From the NCBI RefSeq assembly GCF_008831285.2, contig NC_045138.2, forward strand, positions 33,660,769 to 33,724,768: a stretch of 64,000 nucleotides of DNA, given 5' to 3'. Below are positions 37,639 through 49,754 of the stretch, in pieces; the stretch's first letter is position 1; every line of letters starts with the position of its first letter. The stretch is from Nymphaea colorata (taxonomy: Eukaryota > Streptophyta > Magnoliopsida > Nymphaeales > Nymphaeaceae). The position numbers and the translations under genes were made by a program. The notes under the pieces were generated by a model. The model saw only the letters and a list, made by a program, of their open reading frames with translations. It ran no database searches and was not told where the DNA came from.

Positions 37639-37854
37639 TTAATCAAGAAACGTAAAGATCCCGAAAACTACAAAGATATGAAAACAGGGCTTAGTGAAGG
37701 GGCGGTTCGGAGGTTCGGGCGCCGTGGATTTCGAGGCGTCGATGGTTGGGTTCAGACTGCTGGTGGAAGGTGAATAGGAGTCTAAGCTTCGGGTGGCGGC
37801 GGGCAGGGTGGTCACTTCTGCAGGAGATGCCGCCGATTGCCCTCGCGGCGACAT
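37639..37854 (-). other. Possible first exon of an unrecognised gene
   Basis: On the minus strand a GC-rich open stretch begins at ATG 37854 (MSPRGQSAASPAEVTTLP) just after a short (CT)n tract (about 37911-37921), as plant first exons often do. The translation is serine, alanine and proline rich and could be a transit peptide. No downstream exon was identified, so this may be a promoter-proximal fragment. I do not recognise it. Confidence 0.25.
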
Positions 37855-38132
37855 GGCGTTGGTGACTGAAGCCGCTTGAACATGATGGAGCAAAGATCCA
37901 AGCGTTGTGCAGAGAGAGAGAGATTTGTTCTTCCAAAACGGTCACGCCGTTCTTGTTACGGTAAAGTCCTAATTAAGAATGAACCACTCGATTTAAAAGG
38001 TCGTTATCGATTTCTTTTTTATCATTTGCAGTTGAAGAGGAGGTAGGGAGCGAAGTTGTTTGGACTTTGGATTGGACAATGAGGAACAGAATGAGGAACT
38101 TGACCGAATGGGCCTCCTTACATGAACTGGTT

Positions 38133-38553
38133 GGATGTGGAGTCATTGACGAATTCTGGATGTGATAACGTATAGACAATTGTAGATATCAATTTGATCA
38201 AAGCAGAAGGTAGATACGGAAGTAAATTTTACCAACTAATATTTCATGAATCTGCATAAAATCGTCTACTTGTAAGGACCAAGAGTAATGGGTAACTTAC
38301 AAAGGCACACTCCTAGTCCTAGATTCATATTTGAAATATTTGCAACTGAAATTTATGTTCAAAGACTTCCCCACTATCTTTTCGATCTAAGCCAAAAAAA
38401 TGTTAAACAGGTTTTCTTGCTTCTACGTCCTCCATTGCAGCAGCAAAAGCCAAAGATAGATTAGCAACTACTGACCGCTGGCAGCCAGAAAACCTTCACT
38501 TACGAGCATTCCTTCTTATCAACCACGCAAATGACAGGGGGGCGACCGCAACA
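38133..38553. repeat. Dispersed repeat, copy A (uninterrupted)
   Basis: This segment starts at GGATGTGGAGTCATTGACG and matches 55609-56017 over about 400 bp, with small indels and scattered substitutions. Copy A continues past CAACA into AGCAAGC, whereas copy B is interrupted at the same CAACA by the LTR array. It therefore represents the empty site. No coding content is evident. Confidence 0.88.
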
Positions 38554-40795
38554 AGCAAGCAGAAGAATGCAAGTCCTGTAGCTCTTTGAAGAAGTCCAAT
38601 GTGGTTAAGTGAAAAATCAGCATACGATAGATCCTAAGTCAATCCTTTCTTTCCCAACTTACCATGTACCTTAAGCCCTTGAATCCATCCATCCATAGGA
38701 CAATACTGTGCCTCAACTTTAACCTCCTTCAAACGTGAACCTATCTCACAGGTGTATGAAGCTGCATGTTCGATTTATGCTTGCGCTGTTCCTTTCTGAA
38801 AATAGTTGCTGCTTTAGATTAATCGTTGCTGCTACCAGCTTTAACATTAAGCAAGTTAAGATTGCAGTCAGTTAAACTAACTTCATGATATCATCTAAGC
38901 CAGCATGTCCATTTGTTGTTGGCAGCCAGGAAAAAACTCATGACGGTGTCATCTACAAAAATCGTGAAAGATTCCATTCAGCACAATAGATTCAGCCTGA
39001 TTCTCTCCGTGCGCAAAATGTTAATTATCATGGAAGTAAAGGCATGAAGAAGGAACAACTCAATATTTAAGTGGTTCGGCATTAAGAGCCTACATCCACG
39101 AAACAGGAAGCTCTGTTTTTCTCTCTTATTTGCTGCTTATGTTCAAGTAGGAACGAACTCTATTTAAAGAGTTACAAGATACAGCCCATTCTTCCCTTAC
39201 ATATCACGATGGATTATGATCCCTGGAAATTAGGGAATTACAGAAAAAATGGTTAACAGAACAAAATGGTAAGACAAGATTTTTGCCCTGCTGCTCCTCT
39301 ATCCAAAGATACGATAACGAGAGTTTGCTGCTGGAGATATCTTTCCAAAGATATAGGAAGGAGATGAACGAGAGATTTGAATTATGAAAGAGCTTCCTTT
39401 CATATGCACTAACACAAAAAACCTGATGTTTCCATCCCCAAAGACCACTACTTTCCTCGAGTTCCTGCTGCTGGTAAAGAGCTGAATGCTGAGATCTTTT
39501 GTCTGGCACCGATGGCACTTATCCACAACGAGCCCTGAATTGAGCCACATTTCAAGCTCCTGACGCTTTCTTGTGTCTTTGCTGAATTCTAAGATGGAAG
39601 TACATACAGACATGCACACGTACTGATGGTAATGGTACCCAGCCAAAAAATACATCTTTTTTCATTTATTCCTTAAGAGTGTATCCATGCCTATGGCATT
39701 GTAGGACCCTCTAATCCATGAATTAGGTTCTTAGAATTAAATTCTCAGGGTGACTTCTGTCACAAGAACTAATTTGTGGACATGGAAACAAATCCCACTA
39801 CTGTGTTCAACTTATGAAAGTGGGATTAATTCCAGATTCAACTTGTCGACAATCGCAAAGCTCTCTCTCTCTCTCTCGCTGGATGGAGATCATTCACTAC
39901 GGCACTGAATTTCCATTTCTTGCTAAAACCAAAAACTTTATCGTGTTGCTGACGGTTTCCAATAAAAGTGAATCGTAAAAGGTTCATTATTGACTCATGC
40001 TTTGTTCATTTTGAGGAACCACACCAAGTGAGCAACTTCAGTTTGAACAAACTCGTTAATCATCTTCTAACTCACATTCGGGATGAACTGTCATGCCTCT
40101 GGCAAATACTGCCTTTCCCTGACTGCAATAGTAAAATCAGCATCTTCTGCCACACCAGATATGCTCCCTTGAATGCAATGTCTCCAGATTCATAGAAACT
40201 GGCAACAGGTTGCAGTAAGGCCAAATCTCTAACTATGGTCTAGTTAAGCAAATCACCAAATATGTAAGGGAGTGCCAATGATGACAACTAAGTGGTAAAA
40301 CAGTTTACAAAACGTGAGTCAGAATGACAACTAATGATGCACACCGAACATGGACTATGAATATCACTCGAACAGGATACAGAAATGCCAAAATAAATTG
40401 AAGGGGCGGAGCCAGAATTTTTTTTTTTTTTTTTTTCCATGGGGCACTAAGCATATAATTAACAAATTTATGGGACAGTGACCTGGGTCCTGTGGGGCTG
40501 TCCTAGATAACTAGACCGAAATCCACCAAAGTTTAACCACTAATTTAAACTTTCATACAATGAGCTCCGAAGGGCATACGCCTCACGGAGCCCCCACTTA
40601 GTATACTGGTAATTAAACCAAGCTGCAGAAAACCAAATTTAATTATGAAAATTTAGCTTCATTAACCACCTATATGTAGAAGTAAAGGTAAACCAGAAGA
40701 AATATTCACCAGAACCAATTCTTAAAGGTAAACCAGTAAGGAAATTAGAAGAAACAAAAAACTGCAGTCATCATTGCTGTCACCTCAAAGAAGCG
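38554..40795. other. Intergenic sequence with a probable LTR remnant near 39000-39250
   Basis: At about 39055-39115 the sequence CAATATTTAAGTGGTTCGGC followed by GCCTACATCCACG resembles the conserved stretch of many plant Copia LTRs, so a solo LTR or fragment is likely. I could not set its ends. The rest holds a CT tract at about 39861-39878 and a poly-T run near 40420. No gene is supported. Confidence 0.4.
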
Positions 40796-41283
40796 ATGGT
40801 AACCACAACTGATGGGGTGGTTCCATCCTTTCCGATGGTGACAAAAAAAAAAAAAGAGAAGGCACAGACTGATCTTTCTAAGATGTTGCTAAGGCGAAGT
40901 ATCAATGACAAAGTTGTTGAGGGAAGGCCACTTGATCAAAGTGATGTCAATGTGGCTGAAAATTCATCAGTCCCCAATAATGCAGCTCTACAAGGAGAAA
41001 GCACCCCTAGGTCGTGCAAATATGTTGTGAAAGAAATACTTCAAAACTGTGCAACTTAGGAAAAGGGATCTTTAAGCTCACCGAGATCACCAAACCGTAG
41101 ATTCCATATGCTTGACAACCTGCCACTTCTAAAGGATAGAGAGCTTGAAGAAGATGGCTATAATAGATCAAGGAAATGTGATTTAAACGAAGAAAAACTA
41201 CAAATTGGCACATTTGATAGTCACCAAGTGACATTTTTGAAGCAAAACGGCTATTTTAGAGTGTCACCCATACACGCCACGTG
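40796..41283 (+). pseudogene. Decayed coding relic of unknown family
   Basis: From ATG 40796 the frame is open for 87 residues (KAQTDLSKMLLRRSIND, RPLDQSDVNVAENSSV, STPRSCKYVVKEILQNC). It meets TAG at 41057-41059, then stays open in the same frame to 41283 (SSPRSPNRRFHMLDNLPLL, DLNEEKLQIGTFDSHQVTF). In the tandem copy that starts at 41351 the matching position reads AAG rather than TAG, which suggests the stop is a later mutation. The composition looks protein-coding. I do not recognise the family. The second copy is more broken. Confidence 0.45.
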
Positions 41284-41677
41284 AACAAGTATTATGTACA
41301 AGCTACAATCAGAAAAACCAAAATATGCTAAAAAGTTCACGATACAATTTGTGAAAGAAAAACTTCAAAACTGTGCAGCTAAGGAGATGGGATTCTTAAG
41401 CTCACAGAGATCACCAAACCATAGATTTGATAGGTTTGGCAAACCTATCACTTCTAAAGGCTAGAGGCGTTGAAGAAGGCAAATGCAATATATCATGGAC
41501 ATGTGATTTAAACAAAGAAAAACTGCAATTTGGCACATTTAACAGTCACCAAGTGACAGTTTGGAAGGAAAACGACTATTTTAGAATGACATCCATGCAC
41601 GTCATGTGAACAAATATGAAACACATGCTACAATTAGAAAAACCAAAGTATACTAAAAAATTAATGATACAATCTGC
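41027..41677. repeat. Tandem duplication of about 324 bp
   Basis: Unit 1 is 41027-41350 and unit 2 is 41351 to about 41677. They share GTGAAAGAAA at the start, TCACCAAGTGACA in the middle and GATACAATYTG at the end, with moderate divergence and small indels. Unit 1 is partly open as a reading frame; unit 2 has several stops. Confidence 0.88.
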
Positions 41678-41999
41678 AACATTTTAAAATAAAAATTCTC
41701 GCCAATATATCAACGAAAGTGGCATCAGCTCCTCCGATTAGTTCCTAGACACTTGCTATATTCATATATAGTTGGAATGTTCAAAGCTGGTGGACGCAAC
41801 AGATCATTTTACTCAACTTAAGAAGACATTAAAGCCGCTGCCTCCCGCAATTTAATTCATGATCATAATTTGCTAGATTTTGCACCGCTAACAACCTTGC
41901 CGATCTCATCACCTTCACTAGTTTAGTGAGGAAAGAACTTCTGCCAACCTGTTAATTAGTTGAAAGGTGGATTTCTCCGAAACAAGAGATCAAAGTGCT

Positions 42000-42790
42000 C
42001 CTTTTTTTCCCATGAAGTCGGCGGCGTTACACCATTGGGATACTTCGAATAAACAAAGCACTCACAAAGCGAAGCTTCAGGGAAAAGCGAAGCTCTGGTA
42101 ACCCTATGTCCGAACAAGAAATGTTCGACTTAGTCCTATAAGAGTATGAAACCGCTCTTTCTTGGACGTCATCATTCAAAAGGAATGAAAAGGAACCTCC
42201 ATGCGAGGATTGTGAGGAATAGCAATAAAAGAACAATTTGGTTTGGTTCATTCTTGGACTGCCCTGCTCCCGAATAGAGAGACTTGACCCTCGGAGCGAG
42301 TTTCCCTTGCCTACTCACGGCAACCTGGTTATCTTATCAGAGTCTTTCTTTTTCTTTCCTGAAATCCATCAAACCCTGAAAGTCAAAGTTGTTCCTGAAG
42401 CGTACAAAGCACTTGCGAATTTGAACTTCAGATGTGGCAATAGGCTGGGGAAGGTCCAGCCCATTCCGAAGTCTTCGATTGATCTGATCGTCGCTCGGAC
42501 ATCCCTGCAGCAATCTTCCAACAGTGGCCCGCTCAAAGATTTGAAGCAGCGGCTGACAACAAAGATAGTACTCACTCGTTCGTAGACTTGGAATACTTGG
42601 GGCGAGGTAACGAGAGAGCACAAGCCATCGAGCGTGTCGAGTCTAAGGAGATTCATATTCCCCTGTTCCCTAGGGGTACTTCTAGGGAGCGATCCACGGA
42701 GCTCCTCTTCTCTGGAACGAGGAGGAGGATCAGGGCAGCACCGCCCAGTTGTCAGGTCTCTTTCACGACTGGAAAAAAAACGGCTTCTCT
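42000..42790. other. Possible mitochondrial DNA insertion (NUMT)
   Basis: This block differs from its flanks: GC is near 50 percent, it lacks microsatellites, and it has the texture of plant mitochondrial intergenic DNA (for example AGCGAAGCTTCAGGGAAAAG, GAGAGACTTGACCCTCGGAG and GGAACGAGGAGGAGGATCAG). No complete gene is seen in it; frames at 42238-42656 on both strands are open by composition. The origin is a judgement from style, not from a search. Confidence 0.35.
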
Positions 42791-42958
42791 TTGGTGAATA
42801 AGCACACTCGCTTATGTCACCTTTTTCTCATCTTAGTAGCCTTTGGTTCATGGCTCCCTACAAAACCCTGCATATTTTTTACCATCTTTACACTTCCTTC
42901 TTTTCATTTTCAAAGCATCGCTTCTCTGTTTCTCCTTGTAGAGATTCCTCTGCGCCCA

Positions 42959-42984
42959 CGATATATATATATATATATATATAT
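42959..42984. repeat. (AT)n microsatellite
   Basis: About thirteen AT units between the possible mitochondrial insertion and the AAP cluster. Confidence 0.9.
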
Positions 42985-44140
42985 CCAATTTTCATGCAAA
43001 ATATTGTTCTCCAGTCAAAGTTTGCAAGTTTAAGAGGTAAGATACTATTCTCTAGTCAAGCGTTAAGCAGCGGATGCTTTAACTCCCTAAAACCGAAAAG
43101 CCGTAAGAGTAACAAGTGAACAATCAAATACCATAACAAGAAAAGGAACAACATTACGGGCTTACGACGATACTGAAAAATTGAAACATTGAATAACAGC
43201 AAGTCCCGCGAATCATCAAACGTTTATCTTATCAATTATTATCACTATTGAGGGCTAATACTGCAGTACAATGAGTAATCCAATAATTGTAAAAAAGGAT
43301 TGAATGACGAAAGGTGATCTGTATCTACATATGCACCTTGAGCAGGGCCATTCAGTAAAGTCTGCTAAACATAGGAAAGGAGTTGTAGGAGAGAAAGATA
43401 CATGGCATTTGCAATATGCTGTGGCAACTAAAATTAGTTTAAAGCTCAACGCCTGGAAATTATTGTACTTAGTTTACGAAAAGCGATCCGGATTTAAGAA
43501 ACTTACAAGAATTAGAATTCAGGTAACTGGCCGAAAGTGAATCCACAAACAATGAATAGAGAACCGTGGGAAATGGGAATTCAAACTTTTTCGTTTTCGT
43601 GACTCCATAAACAAACATAAGGAAAACTTTTTGCTGAAAAAGATTAATAAGAATTTGTTTTTCATGCTCAACGCGGATAAGTAAATGACAGTACTTTACA
43701 GTTTACAAAGATAAAACTTAAAACAATTTTTCAGCCACGCCTCTAAGGCGCGCGTCCGGGGACATTCTTCACCTGCAATCATACGCATCCAAACATTGTT
43801 TTTTGGACCTCCAAGTCTTGGATGCTGCCAAGGACAGACAGCTTATCCACGCTTTCCAGATGTGTTTCGAACCACAGGCCAGGCCAGTAGAAACATGGGG
43901 ACTCTGTTCAAAGTTCAAACCAAATTTCAACAGGAATCCAACGGCTGATAGCGAAACAATGGATTCCTTAAGCTCTCTTACCTTCTTCTGAGATCCCGGC
44001 AGAATATCGGGCCCCTTCTGCGGTGGTCTACTTATCCACACCCAAAACCACCAAACGCCGCCTTTTTTTTCCGGTGGGTGGCTTCTTGAGTTCTTTGACC
44101 TTCGAAAGCCTGACCCCAAAATATCACCAACTACTCTTCT
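42985..44140. other. Upstream flank of AAP copy 1, no gene seen
   Basis: No supported gene. The open frame 43803-43991 and its minus-strand shadow have no recognisable domain. The last few hundred bases should contain the promoter of the first AAP gene. Confidence 0.5.
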
Positions 44141-44143
44141 GCC

Positions 44144-44151
44144 TATTTATA
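44144..44151 (+). promoter_or_regulatory. Likely TATA box of AAP copy 1
   Basis: TATTTATA lies 46-53 bp before the ATG at 44197, placing the likely transcription start about 20 bases before the start codon. The leader would be short. No equivalent is visible at the same spacing before copy 2. Confidence 0.5.
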
Positions 44152-44196
44152 ACCGAGAGGCTCAGCCCCCCAACTACAACTAGGCAGCTGAGAAAG

Positions 44197-47100
44197 ATGG
44201 AGATTGAAGGGAAGAGTGCTGACGCGGAAGTCGCTGCAAAATATTTTTCAGAAGATGGCGAGGAGTGTAAAAGAACTGGTACTTCCTTTTTTTTTTTATT
44301 TCTGTTCTGCTTGACATGTTCGATGTCTCCCATTGGTGCGCTGATGCTGAAATACGATTAGGCAATCCGCAATGTGGAATCATGGAATGCATTTACTCTA
44401 TTTGTGGTCAAAATCGTTTCCTCTTGGCTCTTAGTAACGAAATGGACCCATTTCCAATCTCTGTAAATGCTGCAGCATCTATTGTATAATTTGTGTAGAT
44501 ACGACTATGTGGGGTTTCTGTGCAACTCGAATTCCCCTTCTTTCCCTTCACTTTAGCTTAACATCACTCACCACTCTCTGCACCCCTTTTTTCTTCTGCA
44601 ATTGGCAGCAGGGGCTTGGCAGACATTGAAGGCACATACTTTTTAACTTGAATGCCTTGTGTCCGATCCGCTAAGCTAGTTAAGTGAGCTACTCTTCATC
44701 CACGCCGCTGTCATAGCTCTTCATTAACTTGCCTGACTGATTAATTTTCAATGGGTTGGGTTTTAGTACCGTTTAAGCTCTCACTGACCGTGGCGATCTG
44801 TCTTACCAGGGACTTTGTGGACATGCATCGCTCACATAGTCACTGCGGTGATCGGCGCTGGGGTGCTGTCACTGCCATGGAGCGTAGCCCAGCTTGGTTG
44901 GATCGGAGGCCCTTTAGTCATGGTGATCTTCGCGTTCATCACGTATATATCTGTTCATCTGCTTTCAGATTGTTACAGATCTCCCGACTCTGTCACTGGC
45001 AAAAGAAACCGAACCTACATGGACGCCGTGCGCGTAAACTTAGGTAAATTTGCTCATTTCTCTCTTGATTCAAGTTCATGTGAATTTAGATCATCCATTC
45101 CATCGTTCCTTACACTGACTATCATATGTATGAGAAAAAGATAAATTACATTGAAATATCCGGCAAAATGTGAGTGCTACCGACATTTAAAACGGAGAAT
45201 GTCAGTGAAAAAGAAAACATAGGAAAATTTTGTGACGAGAAGGAAAGTTTGCCATTAAGCAAGTGTCATGATAATGATAGTGATGACTGATGATGACAAT
45301 GTTGTGGCTGTGGAATAGTAAATCATCATAGTTTTGAGTCATTATCAGAGCACATTATAAATATTTATTAATGTTTTTCTGAAGTTGCTGTTCCCGTGTG
45401 TAGATCCAAAGATATACCAATATGCGCACGTCCTAATGGTTCATCGAGTTCTCAGTACTTAATTAGATGAACGGAACACCAATCTAGGTCAAGCACACAT
45501 GTCATGCGCGCTTGAACTTAATATAATGTATACGAATCGGTACTACGTGCCGGGCCGGGCCGGTCTGCCATTATTTTATCTTTGACAATATAAAAGCAAA
45601 AATGAGCTGTTTCTGATACATGCCAATTGCCAAGCCTACATGACCATGGTCTAATATGAAAAGAAACGCAAAGTAATATGAGCTTGCAGCCGTTGATCAT
45701 GCGGGTCTTCATCTCCTCTCCTGTCAACTCCTGGCCACCTTTTCAGAAAGCCAGAGGAGTTGGCATGGCAGCTTAACCCTGTGGTTTTCGTCCGTTTCAG
45801 AAACAATGGGCCTGGTGATCATCTGCTATCCGCTTTCTGACCTGTTGGACTCTTTGTCAATCCTTTGAACGGGTGTTGATTGTCAACCACGAGCCCCACC
45901 CGTCTACTTAAAAATATTCGTCTTATTGTTAAAACGTCGGCGATGTTATATATATATATATATATATATATAACAAGATGGGCAGTGGGACATGAGTCGG
46001 TAAGTTGTTCGAATCGTTGCAGATTGAGGCGCTGCTGAGTTTGGAGTCCTTAGGGGTGTTATGTTTTCAAAGTGAAATAAGCACGTTTCCTCATTTTCTT
46101 TTCTTATTGTGTTAATTTTCAGGGAAGAACCAGATATGGGCATGTGGGCTACTGCAATATCTATATATGTATGGGATTGCTGTAGCCTACGTCCTTACTT
46201 CTGCAGTGAGCATGAGGTCTACATAAACTCTCTCTTTTCTTTATTTGTTTCTCATGCTTATGTGGTTCTGAATTCAACACAACGTGGCTGATGCAGGGCT
46301 ATACGGAAATCAAATTGTTATCACTCGAATGGGCACAATGCTGATTGCCAGTTTGGGAACACTTTCTACATGATCTTGTTTGGGGTGATTCAGATATTAT
46401 GCTCCCTCATCCCAGATTTTAACAACATGAGTTGGCTTTCTGCTGTCGCTGCAATCATGTCTGGCTTCTATTCTACAATAGGATTAGGCCTTGGAATTGC
46501 TAGAGTAGTGGGTGGGTTTCAAGTTTATCGGGTGCATGTGCATGTGCATGTGTGAGTGTGGGTGTGTGCACGAGTTGCATGAGTATAGACACATGTATGC
46601 TTTTCTTTGCCCAAGTCGGGCAATGCACAGCCTTAGTCTTTCCTTCTGCTGAAAATTCAAAAATGATGTGTTTCAGATAATAAAAGAATTTATGGGAATA
46701 TTAGAGGAGTGCAAACGGCTACCACAGCGCAGAAAGTGTGGAGGGTCTCTCAAGCAATTGGTGACATAGCTTTCTCTTTCCCTTACTCTTTCATCCTCCT
46801 AGAGATTCAGGTGAGGACCCGAACTTGTGCTTCAAGTCAATTGATCAAGAACTTTTATTTCATCGTCACTAGAAGTCCAGATACACATGCATATTGACTT
46901 GTTGTAAACCAACTGATTGTAGGATACCCTGAGGTCCAAGCCTCCGGAGAACTTAATAGTGAAGAGAGCATCGGTTGTCTCCATTTCCATAACAGCATTG
47001 TTCTATCTTTCTTGTGGCTGCTTCGGTTATGCAGCTTTTGGGGACGACGCACCTGGAAACATTCTCACTGGATTTGGATTCTATGAGCCGTATTGGCTCG

Positions 47101-47764
47101 TTGACTTTGGAAATGCCTGCATCGTGTTGCATCTTGTTGGTGGTTACCAGGTGAAGTACTTTCTATCACCTGCTCTAATTTGCTTCTAAAGTGGTATTCC
47201 TTATTCCTTACTGATGCTCGATCATGAATTAAGAAAGTAGGTAGTTTTACAGAGAGAGGGACAAGGCAAAAGTTAAGAGGCCATCTGTTTTTGCTGTTTT
47301 CTTTTTTAAACTTCGCTTCTTATTTCATCTGTCAATTGTACAATTTGCAGGTATTCAGTCAACCGGTGTTTGCGTTTTTTGAAGGATTAATAGAAAGAGT
47401 TCTTCCCAAAAGCATGACGTTCCTAAAGAAGAACTACAGTATGTGCCTCCCGTGTCTGCCGGTTTACCATTTGAATCCAATCAGGCTGGTCTTTAGAACC
47501 CTGTATGTGATCTCTACAGTTGCACTTGCTATGTACTTTCCCTACTTTAACCAAGTGTTGGGCATCTTAGGTGCCCTTAACTTCTGGCCTCTGGCCATAT
47601 ATTTTCCAATAGAGATGTACATGGGGCAGAAAAGGGTGAGATCATGGAGTACCAAGTGGGTGGCCTTTGAGGTGTTCAGCATCTTCTGTCTTCTCATTTC
47701 ATTGTTTGCGCTGATTGGCTCGGTTGAAGGACTTGTAAGAGCCAAACTTGGTTGGGCTTCATGA
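44197..47764 (+). CDS. AAP: Amino acid permease (AAP family), intact tandem copy 1
   Basis: The exons are 44197-44278, 44810-45043, 46123-46216, 46297-46511, 46677-46810, 46923-47150 and 47351-47764 (1401 nt, 466 aa), all with GT-AG borders and matching phases. The protein has a short acidic cytosolic N-terminus. TM1 follows (GTLWTCIAHIVTAVIGAG then VLSLPWSVAQLGWIGGP), the conserved loop CYRSPDSVTGKRNRTYMDAV, FNNMSWLSAVAAIMSGFYS, QKVWRVSQAIGDIAFSFPYS, CGCFGYAAFGDDAPGNILTG and a last block PLAIYFPIEMYMGQKRVRSW. These are hallmarks of plant AAP proteins of the AAAP superfamily, with about eleven membrane spans and usually 460-490 residues. AAPs are proton symporters importing neutral and acidic amino acids across the plasma membrane, often in vascular tissue and seeds. 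The start follows a short leader. Two AATAAA signals lie at 47791 and 47801. Substrate preference cannot be told from the sequence. Confidence 0.97.
45946..45973. repeat. (AT)n microsatellite in AAP copy 1 intron 2
   Basis: About fourteen TA units within the intron between exons 2 and 3. Copy 2 has no tract at the matching place, so it arose or was lost after the duplication. Confidence 0.9.
46527..46575. repeat. TG/CATG-rich alternating tract after AAP exon 4
   Basis: GTGCATGTGCATGTGCATGTG-like alternating purine-pyrimidine sequence begins about 15 bases after the exon 4 donor. AAP copy 2 has a similar TG-rich stretch at about 51950-52042 in the same intron, so the feature predates the duplication. 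Confidence 0.75.
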
Positions 47765-47790
47765 TGTGAAATCTTAGTGTAATTATTTCA

Positions 47791-47806
47791 AATAAATGTT
47801 AATAAA
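47791..47806 (+). terminator. Poly(A) signals of AAP copy 1
   Basis: Two AATAAA motifs at 47791-47796 and 47801-47806 lie 27-42 bases after the AAP stop codon, a normal spacing for plant near-upstream elements. Confidence 0.6.
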
Positions 47807-49740
47807 GTCATTTTTCAAATAGCCAATGATGCCATTTGATATAATTTATTGTGTGTTTCAAGGGGCAGGTTCATCAAACACTTTGTGAGTGTTTTGGCTG
47901 TCGATAATATTTTAGGGTCAGTTTGACAATGAGAATGGTTTTTCATTGGTCCATGAATCTACCTCACAAATAAGACAAATTTATGGCATGAATCTCTTCT
48001 ATATTTAAAGTAGATCTATGGAATCATTTTATTGGCACTCTCTCTCTCGTCTCCTGCTCGTTTGCTTTTTGTTCTTGTTCTGTTTTTGCATGTTTTTGTT
48101 TTTGTTTTCTTTGCTAATTTTTCTCCTACTTTTTTTGCCCTTGTAGATTGGTGATGCCTTGTCATCGGGTTTTGTTTTTTTAGTAAATTTCATCGGATCT
48201 TTCTCTCTCTTTGGGAACAATCCCCTGGGAGAATAGGTGGGGTTCTTTGCAAGAAAAAAAAAATGCTCCAATTGAGAGAGATATACGTATAGAAGACGGA
48301 TCTGGTCCTTGGAAAACTTCAACAACTGTCTCATCAAAATTAAGCACTTGGTTGTCTTTTTTGTTCGAGACAACTTTCTCAGGGTACTTTAAGAATTCAA
48401 TTCTCAGTGAGTGTAATTCGTCCCCCATATTCGGTGTTCCATCGTAATGTGGAAAAAATGCGCGCGACTTGGTGCCTGACTTTGGACACGAGATCGACCG
48501 GCGTAGCAGAGACTAGAGTCTAGAGAGGGCGTGACCCAATGAGCAGGCGAAGCGTCAACCACGTCTGAGAATCCTGTTTGTCAACAGTGTGGAAGCGCGT
48601 ATCAAACACGGACTGGGTCGCCGAGTTGAATATTCCGCCTCATGTCTCACTAGGTTTGGGCTTTATCGTGATGGGACTTTACTTGCTTACCGAATCTGGA
48701 TATTTGGATCCAGAATTGCACTCACATTCTTCTCATTTCTCATTTCTAATCGTGAGGACCCCAGGTGGGCTTGAGGCATATTCATTTATACAACTTTCAT
48801 TTTCTTTTAAACCGCGTTTTTTACATTTGTTAATATGTCTTCTTTGGTTTTAAAAAGGGTGGTTTTTATATGTTTATGAACGCTGTGGACCACGTTGTAT
48901 GTCCTTAATCATCTAATGTTTGATTTGTATAGCCTAGAAGGTTAAATGGTAAGACTGGCTGAGTAGTGAAGGGTCTGTGTCAGTTTCAGTTGGGTTCCTA
49001 TCAGTGCAGTGCTATTTACTTGAACTCAAATCATGGATGGGTGTCTTATGTAAGGATCATTTGGTGGGTCGGTATATGTCAATGAGAAATTTCAAATGTA
49101 CATGTTCGATTAAATGATTGCGTTTTGGGATATCATGTTATTTAATATGATATGAAGTATTTTTATAATGTATAGATACTGTACGCAATTACGGATTCTT
49201 TGATGAGTTGAATCTGAAATTTGTTCATAATATAAAAGGTAGTGGTACTGCAATCTCACCGTCCAGTTGTTCAGATGAATTTAGGTACGCTTTTATTACA
49301 GTAATTTAACATGAGATCATGGTTAAGGGCATATTCCTTTGTTTGTATGTGCATGTGAAAATCTCCCGTTCATCTTAGGCGTCAAACAGCCTTGTCAGGA
49401 AAAGGAAAAAGAGGGGACTTTGGCACATCCTCAATAGACTAGATCCTGGGGTAGGGAGAGGGGGACATCTTCTATAATGCCAATGAAAAGTGCATTTCTG
49501 CGGGTGATTCATCTTTCTTTTTCGTGATTGATACATGCTCTTGTAAGATGACATCCTCGAAGACTTTTGCGAAATTTTTGGAAGAGAAAGGGATATTGGG
49601 CAGCGGTAGACTTTATCCTGTCAAATCTTCGTGGACTCGACCGCCTATATATCTGAAAGCTTCCTCGTTTATGTGCATGGAGGTTGCACGAGTTTCATAT
49701 CTAATATAATCGCTTTTTTTGTGTTTTCTGGTTAAGATAC
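47807..49740. other. Spacer between the two AAP copies
   Basis: About 1.9 kb without a supported gene. A T-rich stretch lies at 48050-48180, a GC-richer stretch at about 48460-48780, and AT-rich sequence after that. No obvious similarity to the region upstream of copy 1 remains, so the promoter was either not duplicated or has diverged. Confidence 0.5.
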
Positions 49741-49754
49741 AAAAAACTAATATT

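Noticed and set aside
48953-49020. Possible tRNA-like sequence (GGTTAAATGGTAAGACTGG, GGGTTCCTATC)
   Set aside because: The arms do not fold into a cloverleaf by eye and there is no proper T-loop GTTCGAATC.
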